A stretch of DNA of 64,000 bases, taken from contig NZ_BMZP01000010.1 in NCBI RefSeq assembly GCF_014652855.1, positions 62,001 through 126,000 on the forward strand, read 5' to 3'. Below, in pieces: positions 50,125 to 58,709 of this stretch. Positions within the stretch are counted from its first letter, which is position 1; each line of letters starts with the position of its first letter. The position numbers and the translations under genes are program-made. The stretch comes from Novosphingobium pokkalii. Its GTDB lineage: Bacteria; Pseudomonadota; Alphaproteobacteria; Sphingomonadales; Sphingomonadaceae. Below the pieces are notes generated by a model. It had not been told where the DNA came from. It saw only the letters and a program-made list of their open reading frames with translations, and did not search any database.

Positions 50125-51435
50125 GTGCGACAGCATCGGCAGGGGAACCGGCGGCACGGGTGCTACGCGCGCTGGAGCCGCAGGGCAATGCAATGGGGCT
50201 CGCTGGCAGGTGCGCTGTCATGGCCTGTGCTGGCCGCCGGGCAAAGCGGGGCAGAGCGGCGCTCCGGGCCGGAAACGGTCGAGAACCGGATCAGGCCGGG
50301 GCTGGAAGGCACCGGGTTCCAGGCCGGCTCGCTGCGCATCCTGCCCACAGTGGCGTTCGGCGTGGTGGCGACCGACGATCTCTATGCCCGCCGCGTGCCG
50401 CGCGTCTCCGATATCGGGGCCGATTTCGCGCCGGCCGTTACCGTGCAATCGCAATGGGATCGCCATGCGCTTACCCTGCGCGCCGATGGCCTGTTCGAGC
50501 GCTATGCCCGCCACGGTGCGGAGGGCACCGATCGCTATGGTACCGGGCTTGCCACCCGGATCGACATCGGGCGGGACACGCACCTCAATCTCGATGCCGC
50601 GATCGACCGCCGGATCGAGGCGCGCGGCACGACCGGGGACACGCTGTTCGGGGTGAAGCCCATCGCCTTTCGCCAGGTCAGCCTGGGCGGCAGCGTGGAA
50701 CAGGCGGTAGGCGCCACCCGCCTGGCGTTCGACTTGCGGTTCGACCGGTTCCACTACTTCAACCGCCAGGATGGCGCGACCACCATCGTGCTGTCGCAAC
50801 GCGATTACCAGGCCGTGGCCGGTGGCGCGAAAATCATCTGCCCGATTTCGTCGGCCGTCGCCGTGTCGGTGGCGCTCAAGCTCAACGCCACGCGCTATCC
50901 GCACGAGAACCCCGCCGAAGCGACCCGCCGCTCGCATGGCTATGCCGTGATGGCCGGCCTTGCCTTCGGCCAGGATCGCCTGATCCAGGGCACGGTGGCG
51001 CTGGGCTATCTGCACCAGCGCTTCACCAGCCGGCTCTATCCCACGATCGCGGGCTTGGCCTATGACATCAACCTGCGCTGGCACGTCACACCGCTCACCA
51101 CGCTGTCGTTGGCGGCGGACAAGACCATCCAGCGCTCCCCGATCATCGACGTCGCCGGGATCGAGCTGCAGCAGTTCAGCCTGGGCGCGGCGCACGAATT
51201 GCTGCGCACGCTGATCCTGCGGCCAAGCGTGAGCTATACAGTCAACCGCTTTCGCGGCGGATCGCGCAAGGATCACTATGCCAGCGCGGGGCTGTCTGCC
51301 ACATGGCAGGCCGCGCCGCACGTGCAGGTGGAAGGCGCGCTGCGCCACGCCCTGGGCCGCACCAACGCCGACATCGCCAAGCCGCGCGAATACGACCAGA
51401 ACCGCGCCACCATCACGCTGAAATACGTGTTCTGA
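50125..51435 (+). CDS. Outer-membrane beta-barrel protein (putative porin, BBP2-like)
   Basis: 436-aa predicted outer-membrane barrel. After a basic n-region (RQHRQGNRRHGCYARWSRRA) comes a hydrophobic signal core (WGSLAGALSWPVLAAG). Many alternating amphipathic strands follow (VTVQSQWDRHALTLRADGLF, LRILPTVAFGVVATDDLY) and the C-terminus NRATITLKYVF ends in the barrel-assembly phenylalanine. This matches the group of beta-barrel proteins encoded in sphingomonad exopolysaccharide loci. GTG 50125 was chosen because AGGAGG lies 4 bases before; ATG 50188 would remove the positive n-region. Possible role: polysaccharide export or anchoring. Confidence 0.75.
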   Translation: MRQHRQGNRRHGCYARWSRRAMQWGSLAGALSWPVLAAGQSGAERRSGPETVENRIRPGLEGTGFQAGSLRILPTVAFGVVATDDLYARRVPRVSDIGADFAPAVTVQSQWDRHALTLRADGLFERYARHGAEGTDRYGTGLATRIDIGRDTHLNLDAAIDRRIEARGTTGDTLFGVKPIAFRQVSLGGSVEQAVGATRLAFDLRFDRFHYFNRQDGATTIVLSQRDYQAVAGGAKIICPISSAVAVSVALKLNATRYPHENPAEATRRSHGYAVMAGLAFGQDRLIQGTVALGYLHQRFTSRLYPTIAGLAYDINLRWHVTPLTTLSLAADKTIQRSPIIDVAGIELQQFSLGAAHELLRTLILRPSVSYTVNRFRGGSRKDHYASAGLSATWQAAPHVQVEGALRHALGRTNADIAKPREYDQNRATITLKYVF

Positions 51436-51449
51436 GCCGCGCCTCCGCC

Positions 51450-52745
51450 ATGGCCAGCACCCCCCTTGATCCAGCGCAAGCTGCCCCACCCGACACCGCA
51501 GCGCAGCGGGCCGAACTGGCCTTGCGCGCGGCGATCGCCCTGCTGTTCCTGGTGGGACTGGCGGCCTTGCTGCGGGTGCTTGCCCCGGCGCCGGACCATG
51601 GCGCGCTGCGTGTGGATCTGGCGACACCGACCGCGCCGCCCCCGGCCCTGCCCGATCCGGCGGCCCTGCTCGCGGTCAGCGCGCAAGACGCCCGTGCCTC
51701 CAATGCAGCGGTGGCGATTGCCGATGCCCCGGTGGCGGCCGCGCCTTTCGTGATGCCGACAACGCTGGCCGCAGGCCACGAGCGGGCGCGCGATTGCCTG
51801 GCCGCCGCCGCCTGGTACGAGGCTGGCGATGATCCCTCGGGCGAGCGGGCGGTGATCCAGGTCGTGCTCAACCGCGCGCGCCACCCGGCCTTTGCCGCCA
51901 GCGTCTGCGGCGTGGTGTTCCAGGGCTCCGAGCGCGTGACCGGTTGCCAGTTCACGTTCACCTGCGATGGCAGCCTGGCCACGCGCCATCCCGGCCCGGC
52001 AGCCTGGGCCCGGGCGCGCGCCATTGCCGGCGCGGCCCTGGCCGGTGCGGTCGATCCCCGCGTCGGCTGGGCCACGCATTACCATGCCGATTACGTGGTG
52101 CCCAAATGGCGGGATTCGCTGACCAAGCTGGCACAAGTGGGTGCGCACCTGTTCTATCGCTGGCAAGGCTGGTGGGGCACCGCACCCGCGTTTCGCCGCC
52201 ACGCCGGCGATCCTGCGGCCGAACCACTCGAACTCAAGCTGGCCGCGCTTTCCCCGGCGCATGATGCGGCCAAGGCGGGCCAAGACCCGGCGCTCCTAGC
52301 CGGGCTGGCCGACAGCGACGAAGGCGTTTCGGCCAACACCCGCCTTTCGGCCACGGGCGCCTTGGCAATGCTGGATGATGCGCCCCCGGCCGCCATGGCC
52401 CCGGGCCGCGCCGCCCTGCTGGCGCGCCACGACGCCGCGACGGGAGCGAGTGGTCCGAGCGAGACGGCCACGATCCGCCTGACCTTCGACCCTGCGCTGT
52501 TTCCCGGCCGCTACGCCATCCAGGCTCTGGAAGCCTGCGGCCACCGTCCCACCTGCCTGGTGCTGGGCTGGCGCGGCAACACAGGCTCGGGCAGCCTCGA
52601 CACCCTGGCCTTCGCCTATCGCCGCGACCGCACCAACGGCGGAGAAGGCGCGTGGTGGGACTGCACCCTCACCCCGCGCACCGACAAGGCGCAATGCCTG
52701 CCACCACCGGAACAACGCGCGGGCTTGTTGGCTGAGCGACGCTAG
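51450..52745 (+). CDS. SleB/Hydrolase_2-family cell-wall hydrolase
   Basis: 431-aa membrane-anchored peptidoglycan hydrolase. One N-terminal transmembrane helix (ALRAAIALLFLVGLAALLRV) then a proline/alanine-rich linker, then the Hydrolase_2 domain: CLAAAAWYEAGDDPSGERAV (catalytic Glu) and IQVVLNRARHPAFAASVCGV, with TGCQFTFTCDGS and WATHYHADYVVPKWRDSL. A further 150-residue C-terminal region (IRLTFDPALFPGRYAIQALE) is unassigned. ATG 51450 lies 14 bases after the barrel-protein stop, so both may be cotranscribed. Likely remodels the wall for envelope assembly. Confidence 0.85.
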   Translation: MASTPLDPAQAAPPDTAAQRAELALRAAIALLFLVGLAALLRVLAPAPDHGALRVDLATPTAPPPALPDPAALLAVSAQDARASNAAVAIADAPVAAAPFVMPTTLAAGHERARDCLAAAAWYEAGDDPSGERAVIQVVLNRARHPAFAASVCGVVFQGSERVTGCQFTFTCDGSLATRHPGPAAWARARAIAGAALAGAVDPRVGWATHYHADYVVPKWRDSLTKLAQVGAHLFYRWQGWWGTAPAFRRHAGDPAAEPLELKLAALSPAHDAAKAGQDPALLAGLADSDEGVSANTRLSATGALAMLDDAPPAAMAPGRAALLARHDAATGASGPSETATIRLTFDPALFPGRYAIQALEACGHRPTCLVLGWRGNTGSGSLDTLAFAYRRDRTNGGEGAWWDCTLTPRTDKAQCLPPPEQRAGLLAERR

Positions 52746-52795
52746 GTAAGCACGGACTGGCGTGCCGCGGATTTTGGAACACGCGGGCGTTGCGG

Positions 52796-52877
52796 TGGGC
52801 CCCGGATCAAGTCCGGGTCGACGAAAATCTCAATTTGCAAGATACTTGGTGCCACCCCGGACTTGATCCGGGGCCCG
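52796..52877. repeat. Inverted pair of the GTCACCCCGG repeat
   Basis: GGGCCCCGGATCAAGTCCGG and GCCACCCCGGACTTGATCC with GGGGCCC face each other across an AT-rich spacer. Same family and arrangement as at 8527 and 21744. Confidence 0.8.
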
Positions 52878-52935
52878 GCTTTGCCTGACAGCCACGCACA
52901 GCTACCAAGCACGAGGCAATATCAAATCGGTATTT

Positions 52936-52980
52936 CACACGAAGCCACAAAGAAGCTGTTGGTCTTCGTGGCTTCGTGTG
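52936..52980. repeat. Perfect 13-bp inverted repeat
   Basis: CACACGAAGCCAC (52936-52948) and GTGGCTTCGTGTG (52968-52980) pair exactly, with AAGAAG/CTTC extending the stem around a GTTGG loop. It belongs to no repeat seen elsewhere in the window. It may be a terminator for the minus-strand gene ending at 53075 or a different small mobile repeat. Confidence 0.65.
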
Positions 52981-53074
52981 GATTTTCCGCCCGGCCGCCC
53001 ACACCAAGTCACGTAAATGAGTTCAGTATCTCGGGGCCACCGAAATTGGTGGAAAGCGGATTCCCGGCCAAATG

Positions 53075-53935
53075 TCACTCTCGTCGGCTCAGCTTACGTA
53101 ACCAGCGCTTGGGTGCGGACGTTGACCCAACAACCGTTCTCGCTTCAGCAACCCAACCGGGATCCCCGTCCACGACGAAAAAAGTCACATCGTTCGGGGT
53201 TTGAATGAGACTTGGTGTCGGAATTTCAGAGAAGTAACTGCCGTCCGCGAGCCGGGCTTCGGAAGCCGCGTAACCTGGGACCTCCATAAAATTCGTCATG
53301 CCGTTCATTACAAATTGGCGGTTGTCCGGCATAACAATTAACGTCGGTGAGAAGCCCATGCGCATCTCCGGCGCGCGGCTGCTTGCCTCTCGCACCTTCC
53401 GCGGCAGTGCAGATAAGCTTTCTTTTACCTGCGAAATCTCGGTACCCAATCGAAATTTCATGTGCTCCTGAACAGGAGCATCTAGCTGAACGCAAATAAC
53501 TGCATTCCGAAAACGTTCGCCGGAATGAGTCACAACTTCACAAGGGGTAACCCGCTGTTCGATCCCGTTTCCGTAGGAGTCCGGTGGCGTCGGCCCAATG
53601 CTTTCAACAGTAATGACCACCGAAGGGGGCAAGACTATTTCAGCTTTATTCCACTCAAGGACGAGGGGAAGCCGCTTTGGATGAACATGCGTCATCCGCT
53701 CAGCATTGCCGTCAAGATGCCAGACCTCGCTGCACACAATGCATTGATGAAGCGAGCCGCGCCGTAATTCAATCCAATGAACAAGCTGCTGAATCCGGCT
53801 CAAATCTTCCGGACAATTCCGTTCATTGGCGTACCGCCAGTTGAACGAAACCGATGCTCCAGCCCGACAGGCTTGGCACCGCGGTTCGACACCAAGGCGC
53901 GAAGTGCCAAGGACGGTGAAAGGAAATTTTGCCAT
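53075..53935 (-). CDS. Unrecognised protein with CxxC motifs, atypical composition
   Basis: 286 aa, family not recognised. Two cysteine pairs, EPRCQACRAG (near residue 20) and QCIVCSEVW (near residue 65), suggest a zinc-binding or rubredoxin-like N-terminal module. The middle is PLVLEWNKAEIVLPPSVVIT, and the C-terminus is basic (SAPKRWLRKLSRRE). No signal peptide or membrane segment. The gene is far more AT-rich than its neighbours and uses many A/T-ending codons, pointing to recent acquisition. ATG 53935 begins MAKFPFTVLGT, preceded by GTTCTATGGC. It stands alone between repeats and a barren region. Coding is likely because of its length; function unknown. Confidence 0.6.
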   Translation of the reverse strand: MAKFPFTVLGTSRLGVEPRCQACRAGASVSFNWRYANERNCPEDLSRIQQLVHWIELRRGSLHQCIVCSEVWHLDGNAERMTHVHPKRLPLVLEWNKAEIVLPPSVVITVESIGPTPPDSYGNGIEQRVTPCEVVTHSGERFRNAVICVQLDAPVQEHMKFRLGTEISQVKESLSALPRKVREASSRAPEMRMGFSPTLIVMPDNRQFVMNGMTNFMEVPGYAASEARLADGSYFSEIPTPSLIQTPNDVTFFVVDGDPGWVAEARTVVGSTSAPKRWLRKLSRRE

Positions 53936-54157
53936 AGAACTACAATGTCATATCAATCGAGAGTTCGCATCCGCTGCATTCGATCGGTGATGAGATCGAG
54001 GCGCGCGTGTAACTGACCTATCGGCAATATCTGCAACCAGGCGAAAAATCGCCCGACCGGATTTGCCCGCGCCGCTTGGCCGGAACCAGGCTGCGCTCAA
54101 CTGCCGAACGGAGAGGCCGAAAGGTCATTGTCTAACGCCCCACGCCGGTCACCGCGC

Positions 54158-54433
54158 TCATCCGGCGGGCACCTTCGCGTCCACACCATAGGCGGGTGCC
54201 AGGGCCGCCATCACGTCGCGCGCGGGGATGGCGAGCGGGGCATAGGCGGCGAAGGCGGGTGGCAGCCCTTCGGCGCCGAAGCTGATGAAGCGCAGGGTGG
54301 CGACGTGGCCCACAGGGATGACGCTGCCAGCCTGGTATAGCGTGTGCGCGGTGATGGTGCGGCTGAGGAGGACGAAGCGGTCCTTGCCGGCGGCCAGCGC
54401 GAGAGCAAGCGTCGGAAAAGAGCGCGGCAACAA
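54158..54433 (-). CDS. Small hypothetical protein (91 aa), TTG start
   Basis: Codon use is strongly typical of this genome (nearly all third positions G or C after the first ten codons), so the frame is probably coding. It starts at TTG 54433 after GGGAGA, right behind an in-frame TGA. The product reads FVLLSRTITAHTLYQAGSVI and PARDVMAALAPAYGVDAKVP; no family recognised. It could be the remnant of a longer gene, since it lies beside the atypical patch at 53-54 kb. Confidence 0.45.
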   Translation of the reverse strand: MLPRSFPTLALALAAGKDRFVLLSRTITAHTLYQAGSVIPVGHVATLRFISFGAEGLPPAFAAYAPLAIPARDVMAALAPAYGVDAKVPAG

Positions 54434-54590
54434 GGGTCTCCCTCAAAAGATCTCGAACTGCGCCCTGGAATGATTTCATTTCATTGCAAAATCAGAGCCC
54501 AATCATTTTGGTGGCATCGCTGGGCACCATGCCCACCCGTCCCTTGCCGGTCGTGCGCCAAGCGCGCACAAGGCCGGGCAGGAGGTGCCG

Positions 54591-56210
54591 ATGGCCAACC
54601 ATGTGCGCAATGCCCTGGCCGGGATGGCCATGGCCGGGCTGATGCTGCCCGAAGCAGTGGCCTATGCCGGGATTGCCGGACTGGCGCCGGGGCGGGCGCT
54701 GATCGCTGCCGTGGTCGGCGGGCTGGCCTATGCGGTGATCGGGCGCAGCCGGTTTGCGGTGGTATCGCCCACGTCGTCCTCTGCCGCGATCCTAGCGGCG
54801 AGCCTGGCCAGTCTGGCCTCGGGCAATGGCACGACGGCGGCCAATGCCACGGCCTTGACCCTGCTGATTGGCGTGCTGTTCATCGGACTGGCGGCAGCGC
54901 GGCTGGGCAGCCTGGCCGGGTTCGTGGCGCGGCCGGTGCTGCGCGGCTTTGCCTTGGGCCTGGCGCTGACCATCATCATCCGCCAGATGCCGGCGCTGGT
55001 CGGGCTTCCCGCACCGCATGGTTCGGTGGGCGTGGTGGCCTGGGCGCTGGTTGCACATGGGGGGCAATGGCACTGGGCTACGCTGGCTTGCGGCCTCGCC
55101 GCGCTGGCGCTGCTGCTGGTCTTGCGGCGCTGGCCGGGCGTGCCGGGCGCGCTGATCGTGCTGGTGCTGGGGGTGGCCGGGGCCAGCCTGCCCGGCTTTG
55201 CCGCGCTGGGGATTGCCCAGGCCGGTCCGGCCCCCTTGCTGCTGGAAGCGCCGGTGCTGCCCTGCGATCCCGCGCAATGGCTGCGACTGGTGCCGCTGGC
55301 GGCGCCGCTGGTGCTGATCCTGTTTGCCGAAAGCTGGGGCACGATGCGCAGCCTGGCCCTGGCGCGGGGGGAAACGCTGGAAGCCAATCGCGAGCTCGCC
55401 GCGCTGGGCCTGGCCAATGCCATGGCCGGGCTGGCGCAGGGCATGCCGGTGGGCGCGGGGTTTTCCGCCGGATCGGCCAACGCGGCGAGCGGGGCGACCA
55501 GCCGCGCCGCCGGAGTGATCGCCGCGCTGGCGCTGCTGGTTCTGGCGCTGTGGGGCGGACCGCTGACATCGCGCCTGCCGCAGCCGGTGCTGGCGGCGGT
55601 GGTGATCGCGGCGCTGACCCATGCTCTGTCTCCCGCGCCGCTGCTGCGCCCGTGGAAGCTGGGCCGCGATCGCTGGGCAGCGCCGGTTGCCGCGCTCGGC
55701 GTGCTGACGCTGGGCGTGCTCGATGGGCTGCTGCTGGCGGTGGGGCTGAGCCTGGCGCAACTGCTTTATCGCCTGGCCCATCCTTCGCTGAGCGAACTGG
55801 GCCGGCTGGGCGAGAGCCACGATTACGTAGACCGCGCCGCGCATAGCACGGCGCAGGCGGTGCCGGGCCTGGCCATCTATCGCCCCAATGCGCCGCTGTT
55901 CTTTGCCAATGCCGAAACCGTGCTGGGCCTGGTTTCCCGACGCGCTCAGGGCCGGGGAACGCGGGTGGTGGTGCTGAGCCTGGAGGAGAGCGACGATCTC
56001 GACAGCACCGCCGCCGAAGCGATCGGCGAGTTGCACGCAGGCTTGCTGGCGCATGGTGGCCGGCTGATCCTGGCGCGCACCCATGATCGCGCGCGGGCCG
56101 TGCTCGCTGCATCCGGGCTGGACGAATTGGCGCGCGATGCCACGTTCAGCGTTGCCGATGCCGTCGCGCTGGCGCAGACTGGTACTGCTCCAGCACGGGC
56201 GCAGACATGA
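54591..56210 (+). CDS. SulP-family anion transporter with STAS domain
   Basis: 539-aa membrane transporter with about 10-12 hydrophobic segments. The SulP start GLMLPEAVAYAGIAGLAPGR and VVSPTSSSAAILAASLASLA are diagnostic; the C-terminal STAS domain runs from about residue 420 (GLAIYRPNAPLFFANAETVL) to VVVLSLEESDDLDSTAAEAI. Predicted substrate sulfate, bicarbonate or a dicarboxylate. ATG 54591 is preceded by AGGAGGT at ideal spacing; a GTG two codons upstream overlaps that ribosome site and is rejected. It is followed after 17 bases by a ParBc_2 gene. Confidence 0.93.
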   Translation: MANHVRNALAGMAMAGLMLPEAVAYAGIAGLAPGRALIAAVVGGLAYAVIGRSRFAVVSPTSSSAAILAASLASLASGNGTTAANATALTLLIGVLFIGLAAARLGSLAGFVARPVLRGFALGLALTIIIRQMPALVGLPAPHGSVGVVAWALVAHGGQWHWATLACGLAALALLLVLRRWPGVPGALIVLVLGVAGASLPGFAALGIAQAGPAPLLLEAPVLPCDPAQWLRLVPLAAPLVLILFAESWGTMRSLALARGETLEANRELAALGLANAMAGLAQGMPVGAGFSAGSANAASGATSRAAGVIAALALLVLALWGGPLTSRLPQPVLAAVVIAALTHALSPAPLLRPWKLGRDRWAAPVAALGVLTLGVLDGLLLAVGLSLAQLLYRLAHPSLSELGRLGESHDYVDRAAHSTAQAVPGLAIYRPNAPLFFANAETVLGLVSRRAQGRGTRVVVLSLEESDDLDSTAAEAIGELHAGLLAHGGRLILARTHDRARAVLAASGLDELARDATFSVADAVALAQTGTAPARAQT

Positions 56211-56227
56211 GTCACGGAGTGTAACGC

Positions 56228-56857
56228 ATGGGCTTGTCCGGACCGATCCAGCCGATCCTCAAGACCGTGGCGATCGCCGATCTGCGGCCCACGCAGATGA
56301 CCGTGGGCCTGCGCGAGGTGGAGCGCAAGCGCCGTGACTGGCTGCGCCGCCAGGAAACGAGCGCGGCCGGGGAGTTCCTCGGCGCGCACATGATCCCGGC
56401 GGTGATCGGGCCGGACGATCAGCTCTGGATGCTCGATCACCATCATCTCGCCCTGGCGCTGCATCTGGAGGGGGTGGAGCAAGTGCTGGTCTCGATCATC
56501 GCCCGGCTGGAGCATCTGCCGCGCAAGCGCTTCCTGGCGTTCCTCGATGCCAACAACTGGCTGCATCCCTATGATGCGCGCGGGCGCCGGCGCGAATGGA
56601 AGGCCCTGCCCCATCACGTGGGCAAGCTGGAAGACGATCCGTGGCGTTCGCTGGCCGGCGACGTGCGGCGCGCCGGTGGCTTTGCCAAGACCACGCGGCC
56701 CTATGCCGAATTCCTCTGGGCCGATTTCTTTCGCGATCACATCGGCCCGCGCAAGCTGGCCAACAAGTTTGACCAGGCCCTGCGCGAAGGGCTGGAGCTG
56801 GCCCGCAGCCATGCGGCGCTGCATCTGCCGGGCTATGCCGGCGTGGAGAACGACTGA
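56228..56857 (+). CDS. ParB-like nuclease-family protein (ParBc_2)
   Basis: 209-aa protein of the putative ParB-like nuclease group found in many proteobacteria outside partition loci. Conserved blocks: IADLRPTQMTVGLREVERKR, LGAHMIPAVIGPDDQLWMLD then HHHLALAL, and AKTTRPYAEFLWADFFRDHI. It lacks a helix-turn-helix and is not a partition protein. ATG 56228 follows CGGAGTG. It is only 17 bases from the SulP gene, so both are probably cotranscribed. Role unknown. Confidence 0.85.
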   Translation: MGLSGPIQPILKTVAIADLRPTQMTVGLREVERKRRDWLRRQETSAAGEFLGAHMIPAVIGPDDQLWMLDHHHLALALHLEGVEQVLVSIIARLEHLPRKRFLAFLDANNWLHPYDARGRRREWKALPHHVGKLEDDPWRSLAGDVRRAGGFAKTTRPYAEFLWADFFRDHIGPRKLANKFDQALREGLELARSHAALHLPGYAGVEND

Positions 56858-56890
56858 ACGCCGGCGCGCAATTTCTGCAAGCCGGCGTTC
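56856..56890. terminator. Bidirectional hairpin between convergent genes
   Basis: GAACGCCGGC and GCCGGCGTTC form a perfect 10-bp stem around GCGCAATTTCTGCAA, beginning on the stop codon of the ParBc_2 gene. The dehydratase on the other strand ends 14 bases beyond. No long T run. Confidence 0.6.
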
Positions 56891-56903
56891 AGGCAAGACC
56901 CCG

Positions 56904-58700
56904 TCAGTGGTTGTCGCGGGGCAGGCCCTTGGTCTGGGCGATCCGCTGGTACTTTTCCGCGCCTTCCAGAATGGCGCCGGTGTTCATCTGGCCAACCAGC
57001 GCGCGCTGGATTTCCTGCCACGGCGTCTGGCTGGCGGGATAGGGATAGCCGCCCTTGGCTTCCAGCGCAGCGCGGCGCGTGGCCAGCTCTTCGTCGGACA
57101 CCAGCACGTTGACAGTCCCGGCCTTGAGGTCGATCCGCACGCGGTCACCGGTTTCGAGCAGGGCCAGCCCGCCCATCGCCGCCGCTTCCGGGCTGGCGTT
57201 GAGGATCGAGGGGCTGCCCGAGGTGCCCGACTGGCGCCCATCGCCGATGCACGGCAGCGCGCTGACGCCTTCGGTGATGAGATAGGCCGGCGGGCGCATG
57301 TTGACCACTTCGGCCGCGCCGGGATAACCGATCGGCCCCGCACCGCGCATGAACAGCAACGTTTCAGGGGTGATGCCGGTGGCCGGATCGTCGATGCGGT
57401 GGTGATAGTCTTCCGGCCCGTCGAACACCACGCAGGGGCCTTCGAACGCATCGAGATCGGCCGGATTGGACAGATAGCGGCTGCGGAATTCCTGGCTGAT
57501 CACGCTGGTCTTCATGATCGCGGCGTCGAACAGGTTGCCCTTGAGCACCAGGAACCCGGCTTCTTCCACCAAAGGCTGCGCGAACGGGCGGATCACCCGC
57601 TCGTCCTCGATCGCCACGCCGCGGCAGTTGTCGCCCATGGTGCGGCCGTTGACGGTCATGGCGTTCTCGCGGATCAGGCCCTGCTCGATGAGCTGGCTCA
57701 CCACGGCGGGGACACCGCCGGCACGATAGTAATCCTCGCCCAGGTATTCACCGGCCGGTTGCAGGTTGACCAGCAGCGGCACCTTGTGGCCCAGGCGCTG
57801 CCAGTCCTCCAGCGGCAGGTCCACGCCCATGTGGCGCGCAATCGCGGCCAGGTGGATCGGCGCGTTGGTCGATCCGCCGATCGCGGAATTGACGACGATG
57901 GCGTTGTGGAACGCATCGAGCGTGAGAATGTCCGACGGCTTGAGGTCTTCGCGCACCATGTCGACGATGCGCTTGCCGGTGTGATAGGCGCACTCCTGCC
58001 GGTCGCGATAGGGCGCCGGGATCGCCGCCGAGCCGGGCAGCATCATGCCCAGCGCCTCGGCCAGCGAGTTCATCGTGGTGGCCGTGCCCATCGTGTTGCA
58101 ATAACCGGTGGACGGCGCGGACGAAGCGACCAGCTTGATGAAGCCATCCGCATCCAGTTCGCCGGCGGCCATCATCTGGCGGCCCTTCCACACGATCGTG
58201 CCCGAACCGGTGCGTTCACCCTTGTGCCAGCCGTTGAGCATCGGGCCGACCGACAGTGCGATGGCCGGGATATTGACCGTGGCGGCCGCCATCAGCAGCG
58301 CCGGCGTGGTCTTGTCGCAGCCCGTGGTCAGCACCACGCCATCGATCGGATAGCCATAGAGCGCTTCGACCAGGCCGAGGTACGTCAGGTTGCGATCGAG
58401 CCCGGCGGTAGGGCGCTTGCCGGTTTCCTGGATCGGATGGACCGGGAATTCCAGCACGATGCCGCCTGCCTCGCGCACGCCTTCGCGGATGCGCTCGGCC
58501 AAGACCAGGTGGTGCCGGTTGCAGGGGGACAGGTCGCTGCCGGTCTGGGCAATGCCGATGATCGGCTTGCCGCTGCGCAGTTCTTCGAGGCTGATCCCGA
58601 AATTCAGGTATCGCTCCAGATAGAGCGACGTCATGTCGATGTTGTCGGGATTGTCGAACCAGGCGCGGCTGCGCAGCTTGGGGGTCTTGTGCTCGGTCAT
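56904..58700 (-). CDS. Sugar-acid dehydratase, IlvD/Edd family (xylonate/arabinonate type)
   Basis: Fe-S dehydratase that would convert an aldonate (xylonate, arabinonate, or a hexonate) to the 2-keto-3-deoxy acid; 598 aa. Cluster cysteines are seen in [26 protein letters not shown] and [14 protein letters not shown]. The N-terminus [20 protein letters not shown] and [20 protein letters not shown] are close to Caulobacter XylD-type enzymes, which I know from memory. The exact sugar is not certain. It lies 9 bases downstream of the aldose epimerase, an operon. Cytoplasmic. Confidence 0.92.
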   Translation of the reverse strand: MTEHKTPKLRSRAWFDNPDNIDMTSLYLERYLNFGISLEELRSGKPIIGIAQTGSDLSPCNRHHLVLAERIREGVREAGGIVLEFPVHPIQETGKRPTAGLDRNLTYLGLVEALYGYPIDGVVLTTGCDKTTPALLMAAATVNIPAIALSVGPMLNGWHKGERTGSGTIVWKGRQMMAAGELDADGFIKLVASSAPSTGYCNTMGTATTMNSLAEALGMMLPGSAAIPAPYRDRQECAYHTGKRIVDMVREDLKPSDILTLDAFHNAIVVNSAIGGSTNAPIHLAAIARHMGVDLPLEDWQRLGHKVPLLVNLQPAGEYLGEDYYRAGGVPAVVSQLIEQGLIRENAMTVNGRTMGDNCRGVAIEDERVIRPFAQPLVEEAGFLVLKGNLFDAAIMKTSVISQEFRSRYLSNPADLDAFEGPCVVFDGPEDYHHRIDDPATGITPETLLFMRGAGPIGYPGAAEVVNMRPPAYLITEGVSALPCIGDGRQSGTSGSPSILNASPEAAAMGGLALLETGDRVRIDLKAGTVNVLVSDEELATRRAALEAKGGYPYPASQTPWQEIQRALVGQMNTGAILEGAEKYQRIAQTKGLPRDNH

Positions 58701-58709
58701 GTCTGCCTG

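Larger units (their letters stand above)
52746..53074. other. 329-base intergenic region rich in inverted repeats
   Basis: Contains an inverted pair of the GTCACCCCGG-type repeat (52796-52877) and a separate hairpin (52936-52980). From about 52900 the composition becomes clearly more AT-rich. No credible gene seen. Confidence 0.6.

Noticed and set aside
56228..56857. Chromosome or plasmid partition protein ParB
   Set aside because: It lacks a ParB helix-turn-helix and there is no parA or parS-like site; it fits the ParBc_2 group.
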